Positions 42,865 to 52,508 of a stretch of 64,000 nt of DNA are shown in pieces. A program made the position numbers and the translations under genes. Within the stretch, counting starts at the first letter, position 1, and each line of letters starts with the position of its first letter. The stretch comes from CAWBLP01 sp963789495 (GTDB taxonomy: Bacteria; Pseudomonadota; Alphaproteobacteria; Acetobacterales; Acetobacteraceae), in assembly GCA_963789495.1 (NCBI GenBank), contig CAWBLP010000033.1, forward strand, positions 186,001 through 250,000. The letters are read 5' to 3'. The notes beneath the pieces are model-generated. The model did not search any database. It had not been told where the DNA came from and saw only the letters and a program-made list of their open reading frames with translations.

Positions 42865-44154
42865 TCATCGTGCGACCCGGGTGAAATGCCGGCGCAATCC
42901 CTGCCAGCACGCATCGTAATCCGCCTGCAATTCCGGCATCGCCAGCGCGTGCCGTGTGGGGCACAGCACCTGCCGCGTCTCGAACATGACGGCCAGCGTG
43001 TTGTCGATCCGCTGGGGCGTAAGATCGGTCGCCATCGCACGCTCGACCGTTTCGGCATCCGGCCCGTGCGCGCTCATGCAGCCATGCAGCGACAATCCGC
43101 CAGGCAGGAAGCCCGCCGCCTTCGCGTCGTACGCGCCATGCACCAAGCCCATGCACTCGTTCATGATGTTGCGATGGAACCAGGGCGGCCGGAACGTATG
43201 GTCGGCCACCATCCAGCGCGGTGGAAAAATCACGAAATCCAGGTTTGCGACGCCCGGTGCATCGGTCGGCGAGGTCAGCACCGTGAAGATCGAAGGATCG
43301 GGATGATCGAAGCTGATGGTGCCGATCGCCATGAACCGCGCCAGGTCGTATTTGTACGGGGCCAGGTTGCCGTGCCAGGCCACCACATCCAGCGGCGAAT
43401 GATCCAGCTCCGTCGCCCACAGCGCACCCATGAACTTCTGCACCAGCTCGGTGGCCTCCGCGCGATCCTCGAAGCTTGCAGTCGGCATCAGGAAGTCACG
43501 CGGATTGGCCAGGCCGTTGGCGCCGATCGGCCCAAGGTCGGGCAAGCGCAGCGCCGCACCGTGATTCTCGCAGACATAGCCGCGCGCACCCTGGTCCGGC
43601 AGGGCGACGCGGAACCGCACACCGCGCGGAATCACCGCGATCTCACCCGGCATCACATCCAGACGCCCCATCTCCGTGTCCAACGCCAGCCGTCCCTGCT
43701 GCGGCACGATCAGCAGTTCCCCGTCGGCATTCCAGAACACGCGCTGCATGGACCGGTTGGCGCGATAGAGGTGCACCGACACGCCGCTGCCCGACGCGAC
43801 ATCCGCGTTCGCCACCATGGTCACCAGTCCCGCAACGAAATCTGTCGGCGCATCCGGCAGCGGCAACGGGTCCCAGCGCAGCCGATTGGGCGTCGGCTCC
43901 GCCGCCTGTGTGCACAGCAGCCCGTTTTCGATCCGGCGATAGCGCGGATGCGCGGCCGAGGCATGAATGCGATACAGCCAGCTGCGTCGCGCCTCCCGCC
44001 GCGGCACCGTGAACGGCGTGCCCGAAATCTGCTCGGCGTACAACCCCAGCGGCGGACGCTGCGGTGAGTTCTGCCCCACCGGCAACGCCCCGGCGATCGC
44101 CTCCGTCGCGCATTCATTGCCGAAACCGGAGAGATAGCGGATCTGCTCGGACAT
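42865..44154 (-). CDS. hmgA: Homogentisate 1,2-dioxygenase
   Basis: HmgA opens the ring of homogentisate to maleylacetoacetate in tyrosine/phenylalanine breakdown, using Fe(II). 429 residues. It starts YLSGFGNECATEAIAGALP. The active-site region includes FPPRWMVADHTFRPPWFHRN and GFLPGGLSLHGCMSAHGPD, which carry the metal His/Glu ligands. ATG 44154 begins at the conserved N-terminus. Partner genes (fumarylacetoacetase, maleylacetoacetate isomerase) are not next to it. A divergent MarR-family gene probably controls it. Confidence 0.95.
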   Translation of the reverse strand: MSEQIRYLSGFGNECATEAIAGALPVGQNSPQRPPLGLYAEQISGTPFTVPRREARRSWLYRIHASAAHPRYRRIENGLLCTQAAEPTPNRLRWDPLPLPDAPTDFVAGLVTMVANADVASGSGVSVHLYRANRSMQRVFWNADGELLIVPQQGRLALDTEMGRLDVMPGEIAVIPRGVRFRVALPDQGARGYVCENHGAALRLPDLGPIGANGLANPRDFLMPTASFEDRAEATELVQKFMGALWATELDHSPLDVVAWHGNLAPYKYDLARFMAIGTISFDHPDPSIFTVLTSPTDAPGVANLDFVIFPPRWMVADHTFRPPWFHRNIMNECMGLVHGAYDAKAAGFLPGGLSLHGCMSAHGPDAETVERAMATDLTPQRIDNTLAVMFETRQVLCPTRHALAMPELQADYDACWQGLRRHFTRVAR

Positions 44155-44191
44155 CGCATGCTCCTGGTCGGCGCCCGCCAACTCATCAATG

Positions 44192-44235
44192 GTGCACTGC
44201 ACTATACGCGGATGATGTTGCGCAGGCATTGCGCA
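44192..44235. promoter_or_regulatory. Candidate MarR operator between hmgA and its regulator
   Basis: gtgca-c-tgcac (44192-44202) is a perfect palindrome. Two direct ttgcgca copies (44218-44224 and 44229-44235) start 11 bases apart, one helical turn. All lie within 85 bases upstream of hmgA. Confidence 0.4.
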
Positions 44236-44376
44236 GTGGAAACGCCGGCAGCGGCCAACATCGACATGTCGCGTCCCCCGCATAATTGTTGCTTGTTGCA
44301 ATCCCGGCCGTTGCGCCCGTTCCCTCCCGCGAATATCCGCGATATAGGTGCAAACGCACTGGGGGGATAGTTGTGC

Positions 44377-44886
44377 ATGAAAGCAAAGGCAAGAGGCGCC
44401 GCGCCGCTGGCGGAGGCCGTCGATGACTTTCGGCTGGAGGAATTCCTGCCTTATCGTCTTTCCGTTGCGGCCAATCGCGTGTCCCGCCTGCTGGCCCGGG
44501 GTTACTCCGAACATTTCGGTCTCAGTATTCCCGAATGGCGCGTCCTGGCAACGGTCGGGCGATTTGGTAGCGTTTCGCCCAGTGCGGTGGGCGAGTGGAC
44601 CGCGATGGACAAGGTGAAGGTCAGTCGCGCGGCCGCATCGCTGGTGGCGCGCGGTCTGCTGAAACAGTCGATGGATCCGAAGGATGGACGCGGTCGCCTG
44701 CTGCGCCTGACACGCAAAGGCGCGTCCGTGCATAATGGCGTCGTTCCACTGGCGCGGGAGATGCAGGACACGCTCGCGGAAGGCCTCGGCCGCACCGAAT
44801 GGCACGCGCTGAACCGCGCGCTGGTGCGGCTCAACCTGCATGTGCAGGCCATCGACGGGCCGGAGGCCGGTGACGCCATGAAGTGA
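44377..44886 (+). CDS. MarR family regulator divergent from hmgA
   Basis: 169 residues with the MarR winged helix. FLPYRLSVAANRVSRLLARGY begins the dimer region, then LSIPEWRVLATVGRFGSVSPSAVGEW, the recognition helix KVKVSRAAASLVARGLL, and the wing DPKDGRGRLLRLT. ATG 44377 is preferred over TTG 44371 because of the ggggg run ten bases upstream. Divergence from hmgA suggests it senses homogentisate or a related aromatic acid. This is inferred. Confidence 0.88.
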   Translation: MKAKARGAAPLAEAVDDFRLEEFLPYRLSVAANRVSRLLARGYSEHFGLSIPEWRVLATVGRFGSVSPSAVGEWTAMDKVKVSRAAASLVARGLLKQSMDPKDGRGRLLRLTRKGASVHNGVVPLAREMQDTLAEGLGRTEWHALNRALVRLNLHVQAIDGPEAGDAMK

Positions 44887-45004
44887 GTTCGACAGGACTC
44901 GCCAGTCGGCAAATCTGCGCTAGGATCGCGTAACGGGGCGCTCGGGATTGTCCGGCCTTGGGACCGTCGCCGCAGGGCCTTGCCAAACAACAGGAGGCGC
45001 GGCC

Positions 45005-46978
45005 ATGTCAGGAACCAGCAACGGCAGAAGTCCTCGCTCGGTGGCTTTGGTCGGACCATACAGCGCTGGCAAGTCCACCTTGTTCGAAGCGCTGATGGAA
45101 TCGGGTGGCGCGCCGGTGAAGCGCCCGGCCGATCCGCGCAACCGGCCCATGACCACCGAGATCCGCTTCGGCCATTGCTCCTATCTTGATGATGCCTGGT
45201 GTGTGCTGGATTGTCCCGGCTCGATCGAGTTCGCGCATGAAGCCTGCGCTGCACTCGCGATGGTCGATCTGGCCGTCGTGGTGTGCGAACCGGTGCCGGC
45301 CCGCGTGCTGACCGTCGCGCCGGTACTGAAATTGCTCGCCGATGAAGGCGTGCCGCATATGATCTTCATCAACAAGATCGACACGCTGGAAGGCAGCGTG
45401 CGCGACACGTTGGCCGCGCTGCAAGGCCTGACCAAGTCGCCGCTCGTGCTGCGCCAGGTGCCGATCGTGGATGGCGACGCGGTTGCCGGTTACGTCGATG
45501 TGATCAGTGAGCGCGCGTATCGCTACCGCAAGGGGCAGCCATCGGAACTGATGCAAATTCCGGCCGAAATGCAAACCGAGGAGCAGGAGGCGCTGGGCAA
45601 GCTCGTCGAGGTGCTGGCCGATCATGACGACGTTCTGCTGGAGAAGGTGCTGGAGGACATCAAGCCGACGCCGTCGGAAATCTACAGTGACCTGCGCAAG
45701 GATCTGGTGGCCGGCGCGGTGATCGAGGTGCTGGTGGGATCGGCGGAGAATACCAACGGCATTCAGCGCCTGTGGAAGGCACTGCGTCACGACACGCCGC
45801 AGATCGCGGAGACGCGGGAGCGGATGGGGATTGAGGCGGACGGCCCACCGCTCGCGCAGGTGTTCAAGACCGTGCATGCGGGTCACACCGGCAAGCTGTC
45901 CTATGCGCGCATCTGGCGCGGGTCCATCAAGGACGGTGCCACGCTGGGCGGCACGCGTCTCGGCGGTGTGTATCGCGCGATCGGTGGCGATCTGTCGAAG
46001 GTGCCGGAGGCGATGGAGGGCGAGGTGGTCGCATTGGGCCGGCTTGACGGCGTCGCGACCGGTGCGACCTTGTCGCCTGGCGCCACGCCGGATGCCTTGC
46101 CGTTTCCTGAGCCGCCGCAGCCGGTGTATTCGATGGCGATCGCGACCAGCGACCACAAGGATGATGTGAAGCTGTCGGGTGCGCTGCAGAAATTGCAGGA
46201 GGAGGACCCTGCGCTGACCATCGAGCAGAACCAGGAGACCGGTGAAACGGTGCTGCATGGCCAGGGCGAGATGCATCTGCTCACCACGGTGGATCGGCTG
46301 GCGAAGAATTACGGACTGAAGGTGACGACGCATAAACCGCAGGTGGCGTTTAAGGAAACAATTCGCCGAGCGGTGCATGAGCACGGAAGGCTGAAGCGGC
46401 AGACGGGTGGGCATGGGCAGTTCGCCGATGTGAAGATCGACATCGAGCCGCGGCCGCGCGGTGCCGGGTTCGAGTTCATCGACAAGGTGGTGGGTGGCGC
46501 GGTGCCGCGCAATTTCATCCCGGCCGTTGGCGAAGCGGCGGAAGAAGCCGCGAAGAAGGGACCGTTCGGCTATCCGGTGGTGGACATCGCGGTGCGGCTG
46601 ACGGACGGCCAGTTCCACTCGGTCGACAGTTCCGACATGGCGTTCAAGACCGCGACCAGCATGGCGATGAAGGAGGGATTGGCGAACGCTGACCCGGTGG
46701 TTCTGGAGCCGATCGACAAGGTGACGGTGAGCGTGCCGACCGACTACACGGCGCGTGCGCAGCGACTGGTGACGGGACGACGCGGGCAGATCCTCGGTTT
46801 TGCGGAGAAGCCGGGCTGGCCAGGCTGGGACGATGTGGAGGCCATGGTGCCGGAGGCGGAACTGCATGACCTGATCATCGAGCTGAGATCTCAGACTTTG
46901 GGGCTTGGGACCTATCGCAAGAATTTCGATCACCTTGCCGAATGGCGCGGTGGCGAGTTGAAGCGCGGGGCAGCCTGA
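45005..46978 (+). CDS. Elongation factor G-like GTPase (EF-G paralogue)
   Basis: 657 residues with all EF-G domains: G domain, domain II (ARIWRGSIKDGATLGG), III, IV (TGGHGQFADVKI) and V (RRGQILGFAEKPGW). The G1 motif is GPYSAGKST rather than AHVDAGKTT. The G3 motif reads DCPGSIEF, so the catalytic His of DTPGH is replaced by Ser. G4 is NKID. Similar paralogues occur in other alphaproteobacteria beside true FusA. It is probably not the main translocase. A role in recycling or stress is inference. Start 45005 follows aggaggcgcggcc. Confidence 0.87.
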   Translation: MSGTSNGRSPRSVALVGPYSAGKSTLFEALMESGGAPVKRPADPRNRPMTTEIRFGHCSYLDDAWCVLDCPGSIEFAHEACAALAMVDLAVVVCEPVPARVLTVAPVLKLLADEGVPHMIFINKIDTLEGSVRDTLAALQGLTKSPLVLRQVPIVDGDAVAGYVDVISERAYRYRKGQPSELMQIPAEMQTEEQEALGKLVEVLADHDDVLLEKVLEDIKPTPSEIYSDLRKDLVAGAVIEVLVGSAENTNGIQRLWKALRHDTPQIAETRERMGIEADGPPLAQVFKTVHAGHTGKLSYARIWRGSIKDGATLGGTRLGGVYRAIGGDLSKVPEAMEGEVVALGRLDGVATGATLSPGATPDALPFPEPPQPVYSMAIATSDHKDDVKLSGALQKLQEEDPALTIEQNQETGETVLHGQGEMHLLTTVDRLAKNYGLKVTTHKPQVAFKETIRRAVHEHGRLKRQTGGHGQFADVKIDIEPRPRGAGFEFIDKVVGGAVPRNFIPAVGEAAEEAAKKGPFGYPVVDIAVRLTDGQFHSVDSSDMAFKTATSMAMKEGLANADPVVLEPIDKVTVSVPTDYTARAQRLVTGRRGQILGFAEKPGWPGWDDVEAMVPEAELHDLIIELRSQTLGLGTYRKNFDHLAEWRGGELKRGAA

Positions 46979-46982
46979 AGGG

Positions 46983-47204
46983 TCGGGGCGTTGCCCCGAA
47001 CCCCACCAGGGGGCTTTGCCCCCTGGCCCCCCAGCAAAGGCACAGCCTTCGCAATCATATACTGTTTGGGTTGGGGAGGGGGCACGAGCGCCTGAGACCG
47101 CGCCCTCCCCAACCCAAACAACATACGGTTCCAAGGGCCGGGCCCTTGGCGGGGATGCAAGGGGCAGCGCCCCTTGCTGGGGGTTTCGGGGGCAACGCCC
47201 CCGC
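46983..47204. repeat. Mosaic palindromic element, full copy
   Basis: The terminal inverted repeats are ggggcgttgcccc-gaa-cccc on the left and its mirror on the right. Inside are agggggctttgccccct, a perfect 17-bp stem (47064-47080 with 47103-47119), ccaagggccgggcccttgg and aaggggcagcgcccctt. It starts a few bases behind the EF-G paralogue stop. Confidence 0.85.
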
Positions 47205-47239
47205 CTTCGTCTCTCCATCAGCGACCAGGAGCGTACAGC

Positions 47240-48376
47240 GTGTCAGACCGGTTGATCTTGGACTCCATCGATGCCTTCCTGGCACGCGACGTCGCACCCT
47301 ATGTGCACGAGCTGGAAGCCAACGACACGTATCCCGAAACAATCGTCGCCCGCATGCGGGAACTCGGTCTGTTCGGCGCCACCATCGCCGCGGAACATGG
47401 CGGACTGGGTCTGCCCTGCGCCACCTACGCGCAGATCGTCGAGCGCATCGCGCGGGTGTGGATGTCGGTCACCGGCATCTTCAATTCGCACCTCATCATG
47501 GCAGCGATCGTGCAACGCAACGGCACCGGCGCGCAAAAGCGCCTGTTCCTGCCACGCTTCGCCAGCGGTGAGCTGCGCGGCGGCCTGGCACTGACCGAGC
47601 CGGATTGCGGCACCGACCTGCAGGCGATCCGCGTCACCGCGCGGCGTGACGGCGACGACTACGTGGTGAACGGGACAAAAACCTGGATCAGCAACGGCAT
47701 CTACGGATCCTGCTTCGCGCTGCTGGTGAAGACCGATCTGCACGCGGAACCACGCCATCGCGGCATGAGCATGCTGCTCGCCGAAAAAGGCCCCGGCTTC
47801 ACCGTCTCCCGCAAGCTCGAAAAGCTCGGCTACAAAGGCATCGACAGCGCGGAACTGCTGTTCGACAACTACCGCGTTCCCGCCGATCGCCTGATCGGCG
47901 GCGTAGAGGGACGCGGGCTGCAACATGCGTTATCAGGACTGGAACTCGGCCGCATCAACGTCGCCTCGCGCGGCGTCGGCATCGCCCAGGCGGCACTGGA
48001 CGAGTCGGTGCGTTATGCGCAGCTGCGCAAGACGTTCGGCGTGCCGATCGCGCAGCACCAGGCGATCCAGTTGAAACTCGCCGACATGGCAACGCGCACC
48101 GAGGCGGCGCGGCTACTGGTACAGCGTGCGGCGGAGTTGTACGACACCGGCGCGCGCTGCGACATGGAAGCCGGCATGGCCAAATTGTTCGCCACCGAGG
48201 CCGCGATGGAGAATGCCGCCGAAGCGATGCGCGTGCATGGCGGCTATGGGTATTCGAAGGAATTCCCGGTCGAACGCCTGTATCGCGACGCACCGCTGCT
48301 GGTGATCGGCGAAGGCACCAACGAGCTGCAACGCATCATCATCGCGCGGCAACTGGTGCAGCGGAATCCCGCCTGA
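47240..48376 (+). CDS. Acyl-CoA dehydrogenase
   Basis: This flavoenzyme makes the alpha-beta double bond in acyl-CoA. 378 residues. The FAD/substrate motif is GGLALTEPDCGTDLQAI, then NGTKTWISNGIYG, RKTFGVPIAQHQAIQ, and the C-terminal GGYGYSKEFPVERLYRDA and IGEGTNELQRIIIARQL. GTG 47240 has agga at a suitable distance and starts the family N-terminus. Earlier in-frame codons lie in the upstream palindromic element. Chain length of the substrate is not predictable. Confidence 0.92.
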   Translation: MSDRLILDSIDAFLARDVAPYVHELEANDTYPETIVARMRELGLFGATIAAEHGGLGLPCATYAQIVERIARVWMSVTGIFNSHLIMAAIVQRNGTGAQKRLFLPRFASGELRGGLALTEPDCGTDLQAIRVTARRDGDDYVVNGTKTWISNGIYGSCFALLVKTDLHAEPRHRGMSMLLAEKGPGFTVSRKLEKLGYKGIDSAELLFDNYRVPADRLIGGVEGRGLQHALSGLELGRINVASRGVGIAQAALDESVRYAQLRKTFGVPIAQHQAIQLKLADMATRTEAARLLVQRAAELYDTGARCDMEAGMAKLFATEAAMENAAEAMRVHGGYGYSKEFPVERLYRDAPLLVIGEGTNELQRIIIARQLVQRNPA

Positions 48377-48419
48377 CGATGGGGCCAGTGCCAAGCCGAT
48401 ACGCTACGGCGGGCCCGCA

Positions 48420-49550
48420 CTAGTCCAGCGTCGCCAACAGGCCGGCCATCAGCTTGCCGCGATAGGCCAGGCTGTCCACCAGGATGTGCTCATCCAGCGT
48501 GTGCGGGCCGGCGCCAGCGACGCCCAGCCCGTCCAGCGTGGCAGCGCCCATCGCACCGGTGAAATTGCCGTCCGATCCGCCACCGGAACTTTGCGAACTG
48601 ATGTCGTAGCCCAGGCTGCGCGCGATGCCGCGGGCGCGCTCATAGAGCGCCATCACCTTGGCATCGGCCTCCCACACCGGGCGGGTCACGCCGCGGGTCA
48701 CCTTGAACTGCACTTCGTTGCTCGATCCGCGCAGCGCCAGCATCGCGGCCACGCCGCGGTCCAGATCCTCCTGCCGCTTGGCCATGCTCAGCGCCTCAGC
48801 GGTGCAGGTCGTGGTCACACAATTCACCCATTGCCCGCCGCGGATCACGCCGACACTGAAGGTGCAGTTGTCCGACGTCATATCCTCGATTTCGATCAGC
48901 TTGCGCGCCATCTCCTTGATGGCGGAACGGCCCTCGGCCAGGCGGGCGCCGGCATGGCTGGGGCGGCCGGTGGATTCCAGATTGAAACGGGCGATGGCGT
49001 AACGACCGGTCACCACGCCGCCATCGGGCCGCGCCGGTTCCGGCACCAACACATAGCGGTGGCGCGACGCCTCGGCCTCGATCACGTCGCGCGTGGACGG
49101 GCTGCCCACCTCCTCGTCACTGGTGAGCAGCATCGTCACCGGAAGCCTGGTCGCCACGCCGGCGCGCGCCAGTTGGCGGATCGCCTCCAGCGCCAGATAG
49201 TTGCCGCCCTTCATGTCGCAGATGCCGGGACCCCAGGCACGATTGCCTTCACGCCGGAACGGCAGGTCGCGCAGCGTGCCAATGGGATGCACAGTGTCCA
49301 GATGGCCCATCACCAGGATGCCCGGGACGCCTGGTGTCGCGTGCGGAAAGCTCGCGCGCACGCAGTCGCCGAACCCCATGCGGCCGCCGATCCGCTCCAC
49401 CCGCGCGCCGGCGATCACCAGCTCGCGCGACGCCAGATCCATCATCCGATTGACCGCGGCTGGATCGTAGGTCGGGCTCTCGCATTCGACCCAGTTGCGC
49501 AGGCCATCGAGCATGGCGTCAGCGTCGAACGGAAGGGCATTGGCATCCAT
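48420..49550 (-). CDS. M20 family metallopeptidase, carboxypeptidase G2-like
   Basis: This di-zinc exopeptidase has 376 residues. Zinc and catalytic motifs are GHLDTVHPIG, GPGICDMKGGNY, LLTSDEEVGSPSTRDVIE and LVPEPARPDGGVVTGR. The dimerisation domain includes RPSHAGARLAEGRSAIKEMARKL. It ends with the late His in GAGPHTLDEHILVDS. Closest to carboxypeptidase G2/glutamate carboxypeptidase types, which release C-terminal glutamate from folates or peptides. No signal peptide is seen from ATG 49550. Confidence 0.9.
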   Translation of the reverse strand: MDANALPFDADAMLDGLRNWVECESPTYDPAAVNRMMDLASRELVIAGARVERIGGRMGFGDCVRASFPHATPGVPGILVMGHLDTVHPIGTLRDLPFRREGNRAWGPGICDMKGGNYLALEAIRQLARAGVATRLPVTMLLTSDEEVGSPSTRDVIEAEASRHRYVLVPEPARPDGGVVTGRYAIARFNLESTGRPSHAGARLAEGRSAIKEMARKLIEIEDMTSDNCTFSVGVIRGGQWVNCVTTTCTAEALSMAKRQEDLDRGVAAMLALRGSSNEVQFKVTRGVTRPVWEADAKVMALYERARGIARSLGYDISSQSSGGGSDGNFTGAMGAATLDGLGVAGAGPHTLDEHILVDSLAYRGKLMAGLLATLD

Positions 49551-49733
49551 GCACTCGGCTCCATCTTTTGACCGGCGATGCGGTGGTTCGCCTCCGGCCG
49601 GGATAAACCGCACAGTGCCATGAAAACAGCGCCGGGACAGGGTCCATTGCGTCGGCGAAGGCCGTAAGCTACCGCGCGTTCGATTGCTGCCTCACGCCCG
49701 CCGGGATGAGCCAGCGTGCCCGAGGAGAGCCGC

Positions 49734-52419
49734 ATGCCGCTTTTGTCCAACGACGCGACGTCGGTCGCCGCCCAGGCCGCGCCCCGGGAGGTACGGCTCG
49801 CGGACTACACGCCGCCGCGGTTCCTGGTGGATACCGTCGATCTGGATTTCGACCTGGACCAGGCGGCGACGCGCGTGGTCTCCCGCCTGGCGCTGCGCCG
49901 CAATCCGGCCGCGCCCGACAGTTCGGCGCCGCTGCATCTGGACGGCGAGGCGCTGAACCTGGTCCGCGTGGTGCTGAACGGCGAAACCCTCAGCGCCAAC
50001 CAGTATCAGGTAGAGCGTAACGCGTTGTTGATTCCGGATCTGCCGGATGAAGCAACGCTGGAGATCGAGACGCTGATCGCGCCGGAGGACAACACCGAGC
50101 TCAGCGGGCTGTACACCTCCAACGGCAGCTTCTTTACCCAGTGCGAGGCGCAAGGGTTCCGCCGTATCACCTATTTCCCGGATCGGCCGGACGTGATGGC
50201 CCGCTACACGGTGAGCATCACGGCGAACCGCGCACGCTGTCCGGTGATGCTGTCCAACGGCAATCCCGGTGCGGTGCAGGATCTCGGCGCGGGACGCCAT
50301 TGCGTCACCTGGACCGATCCGCATCCGAAGCCGAGTTATCTGTTCGCGCTGGTGGCGGGCGATCTGGTTTCGGTGAAGGACAGTTTCACCACTCGGTCCG
50401 GGCGCGTGGTGGAACTGGGCATCTGGGTGCGGCGCGGCGATGAGGATCGTTGCGCGCACGCGATGCGCTCGCTGAAGACGTCGATGAAGTGGGACGAGGA
50501 TGTGTTCGGCCTGGAATACGATCTGGACGTGTTCAACATCGCCGCCGTATCCGACTTCAACATGGGCGCGATGGAGAACAAGGGCCTGAACGTGTTCAAC
50601 ACGAAATACGTGTTGGCGCGTCCGGAGACAGCGACCGACGGCGACTATCAGGGCATCGAGTCGGTGATCGCGCATGAATACTTCCACAACTGGACCGGCA
50701 ACCGCGTCACCTGTCGTGACTGGTTTCAGCTCTCGCTGAAGGAAGGGCTGACGGTCTATCGCGACCAGGAATTCTCCGCCGACCAGGGCAGCCGCGCGGT
50801 GAAGCGCATCGGTGACGTGCGGGCGCTGCGGGCGGCCCAGTTCCGCGAGGATGCCGGTCCGCTGGCACATCCGGTGCAGCCGGACAGCTACATCGCGATC
50901 GATAATTTTTACACCGCCACGGTGTACAACAAGGGCGCGGAAGTCATCCGCATGATGGCAGACCATCATCGGTCGCGATGCGTTCCGCCGCGGCATGGAT
51001 CTGTATTTCGCGCGGCATGACAACCAGGCGGTGACGATCGACGATTTCGTGCAGGCGATGCAGGACGCTTCCGGCGTCGACCTGCAGCGGTTCAAGCGCT
51101 GGTATCATCAGGCCGGCACGCCGATGCTGTCGGTGTCGGACGCCTATGACCCCGCCACGCGCCGCTACACGCTGACACTGCGGCAGGAGACGCGGCCGAC
51201 GCCGGGCCAGCCGGACAAGCAGCCGGTGGTGATCCCGGTTGCGATGGGCCTGCTCGATCCGTCGGGCCAGGAACTGCCGACGCAGCTGATCGGTGAACTC
51301 ATCGCCGCAGGACGGCACGCGTGTGCTGCTGCTGGAGATGGTAGAGCAGAGCTTCGTGTTCCAGAACGTGCCCGCGCCGCCGGTGCCCTCGCTGCTGCGC
51401 GGCTTCTCCGCGCCGGTGAAGCTGGTGGGCGTGGCGGAGCAACGATTGCGCTTTCTCGCTGCGCACGACACGGATCTGTTCGTGCGTTGGGAGTCCGGGC
51501 AGCAGTACGCAACGTCGGCGCTGCTGCGGCAGGTCGCGGCCTGGCGGCAGGATGGCGCGGCACCGCCCGCCGACGCGGCGTTGCTGGAGGCGCTGGAGGC
51601 CACGCTGGCACTGGGTGAAACCGGTGATGCGGCGTTTGCGGCGGAGGCGTTGAGCCTGCCGAGCGAAACCTTCCTGGCCGATCAGATGGCGGTGGTGGAT
51701 ATCGACGGCATCCATGCCGTGCGCGAGGCGACGCGCCGTGCCATCGGTCAGGCGCTGAAGCCGCAGCTGTTGCGGGTCTATCAGCGACTGGACGATGCCG
51801 GCGAATACCGCATCGATGGTGCGGCGATCGGCCGTCGCGCGCTGCGCAATACGTGTCTGGCCTATCTCGTCGCGGCGGGTGATGGCGCGGGGGTGCGCCT
51901 GGCGAAGGCGCAGTTCGATGCGACGCGCAACATGACCGACGTGCTGGCGGCGCTGGCGGTGCTGTCCGGCGAGGACTGCACCGAACGCGAGGACGCGCTG
52001 GCGGCGTTCTACGCGCAATGGCGCGGCGATGCGTTGGTGCTGGACAAATGGTTCGCGATCCAGGCGATGTCGAAGCGGCCCGGAACGCTGGATGCGGTGC
52101 TACGCGTTGGCCGCGTCATCCGGATTACGATCTGCGCAACCCGAACCGGATCCGTGCGCTGGTCGGCGGTTTTGCCGCGGGCAACCCGGTGCATTTCCAC
52201 GAGGCGACGGGACGCGGATATCGGTTCCTGGCCGATACGATCATCGCGCTCGACCCGACCAATGGCCAGGTCGCGGCGCGCATGGTGTCGCCGCTGGGTC
52301 AGTGGCGGCGGCTCGATCGCGGCCGCCAGGCGCTGATGCAGGCGGCGCTGCGGCGGATTCTGGAGACGCCACGGCTCACGCAGAATACGTTCGAGATGGC
52401 GACGAAGAGTCTGGCCTAA
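49734..52419 (+). pseudogene. pepN: Aminopeptidase N (M1), four frameshifts as read
   Basis: This cytosolic zinc aminopeptidase, about 893 residues after correction, is the usual length of bacterial PepN. The exopeptidase motif is MGAMENKGLN. The zinc site is HEYFHNWTGN with the Glu in LKEGLTVYRD. Breaks are near 50956 (atgatggcagacc), 51307 (atcgccgcagg) and two close together at 52098-52112. Each is explained by one extra base, leaving 2,682 nt, divisible by three. All motifs are kept. ATG 49734 follows gaggagag. Confidence 0.9.
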
Positions 52420-52508
52420 CTCGGCCCCGACCGGAGTCCGGCGGCCTGTCCCACGCACCATGGAAGGCGGTGCGTAGGACAGGCCGCGGGATTTTGGTCG
52501 CGGCGGAC

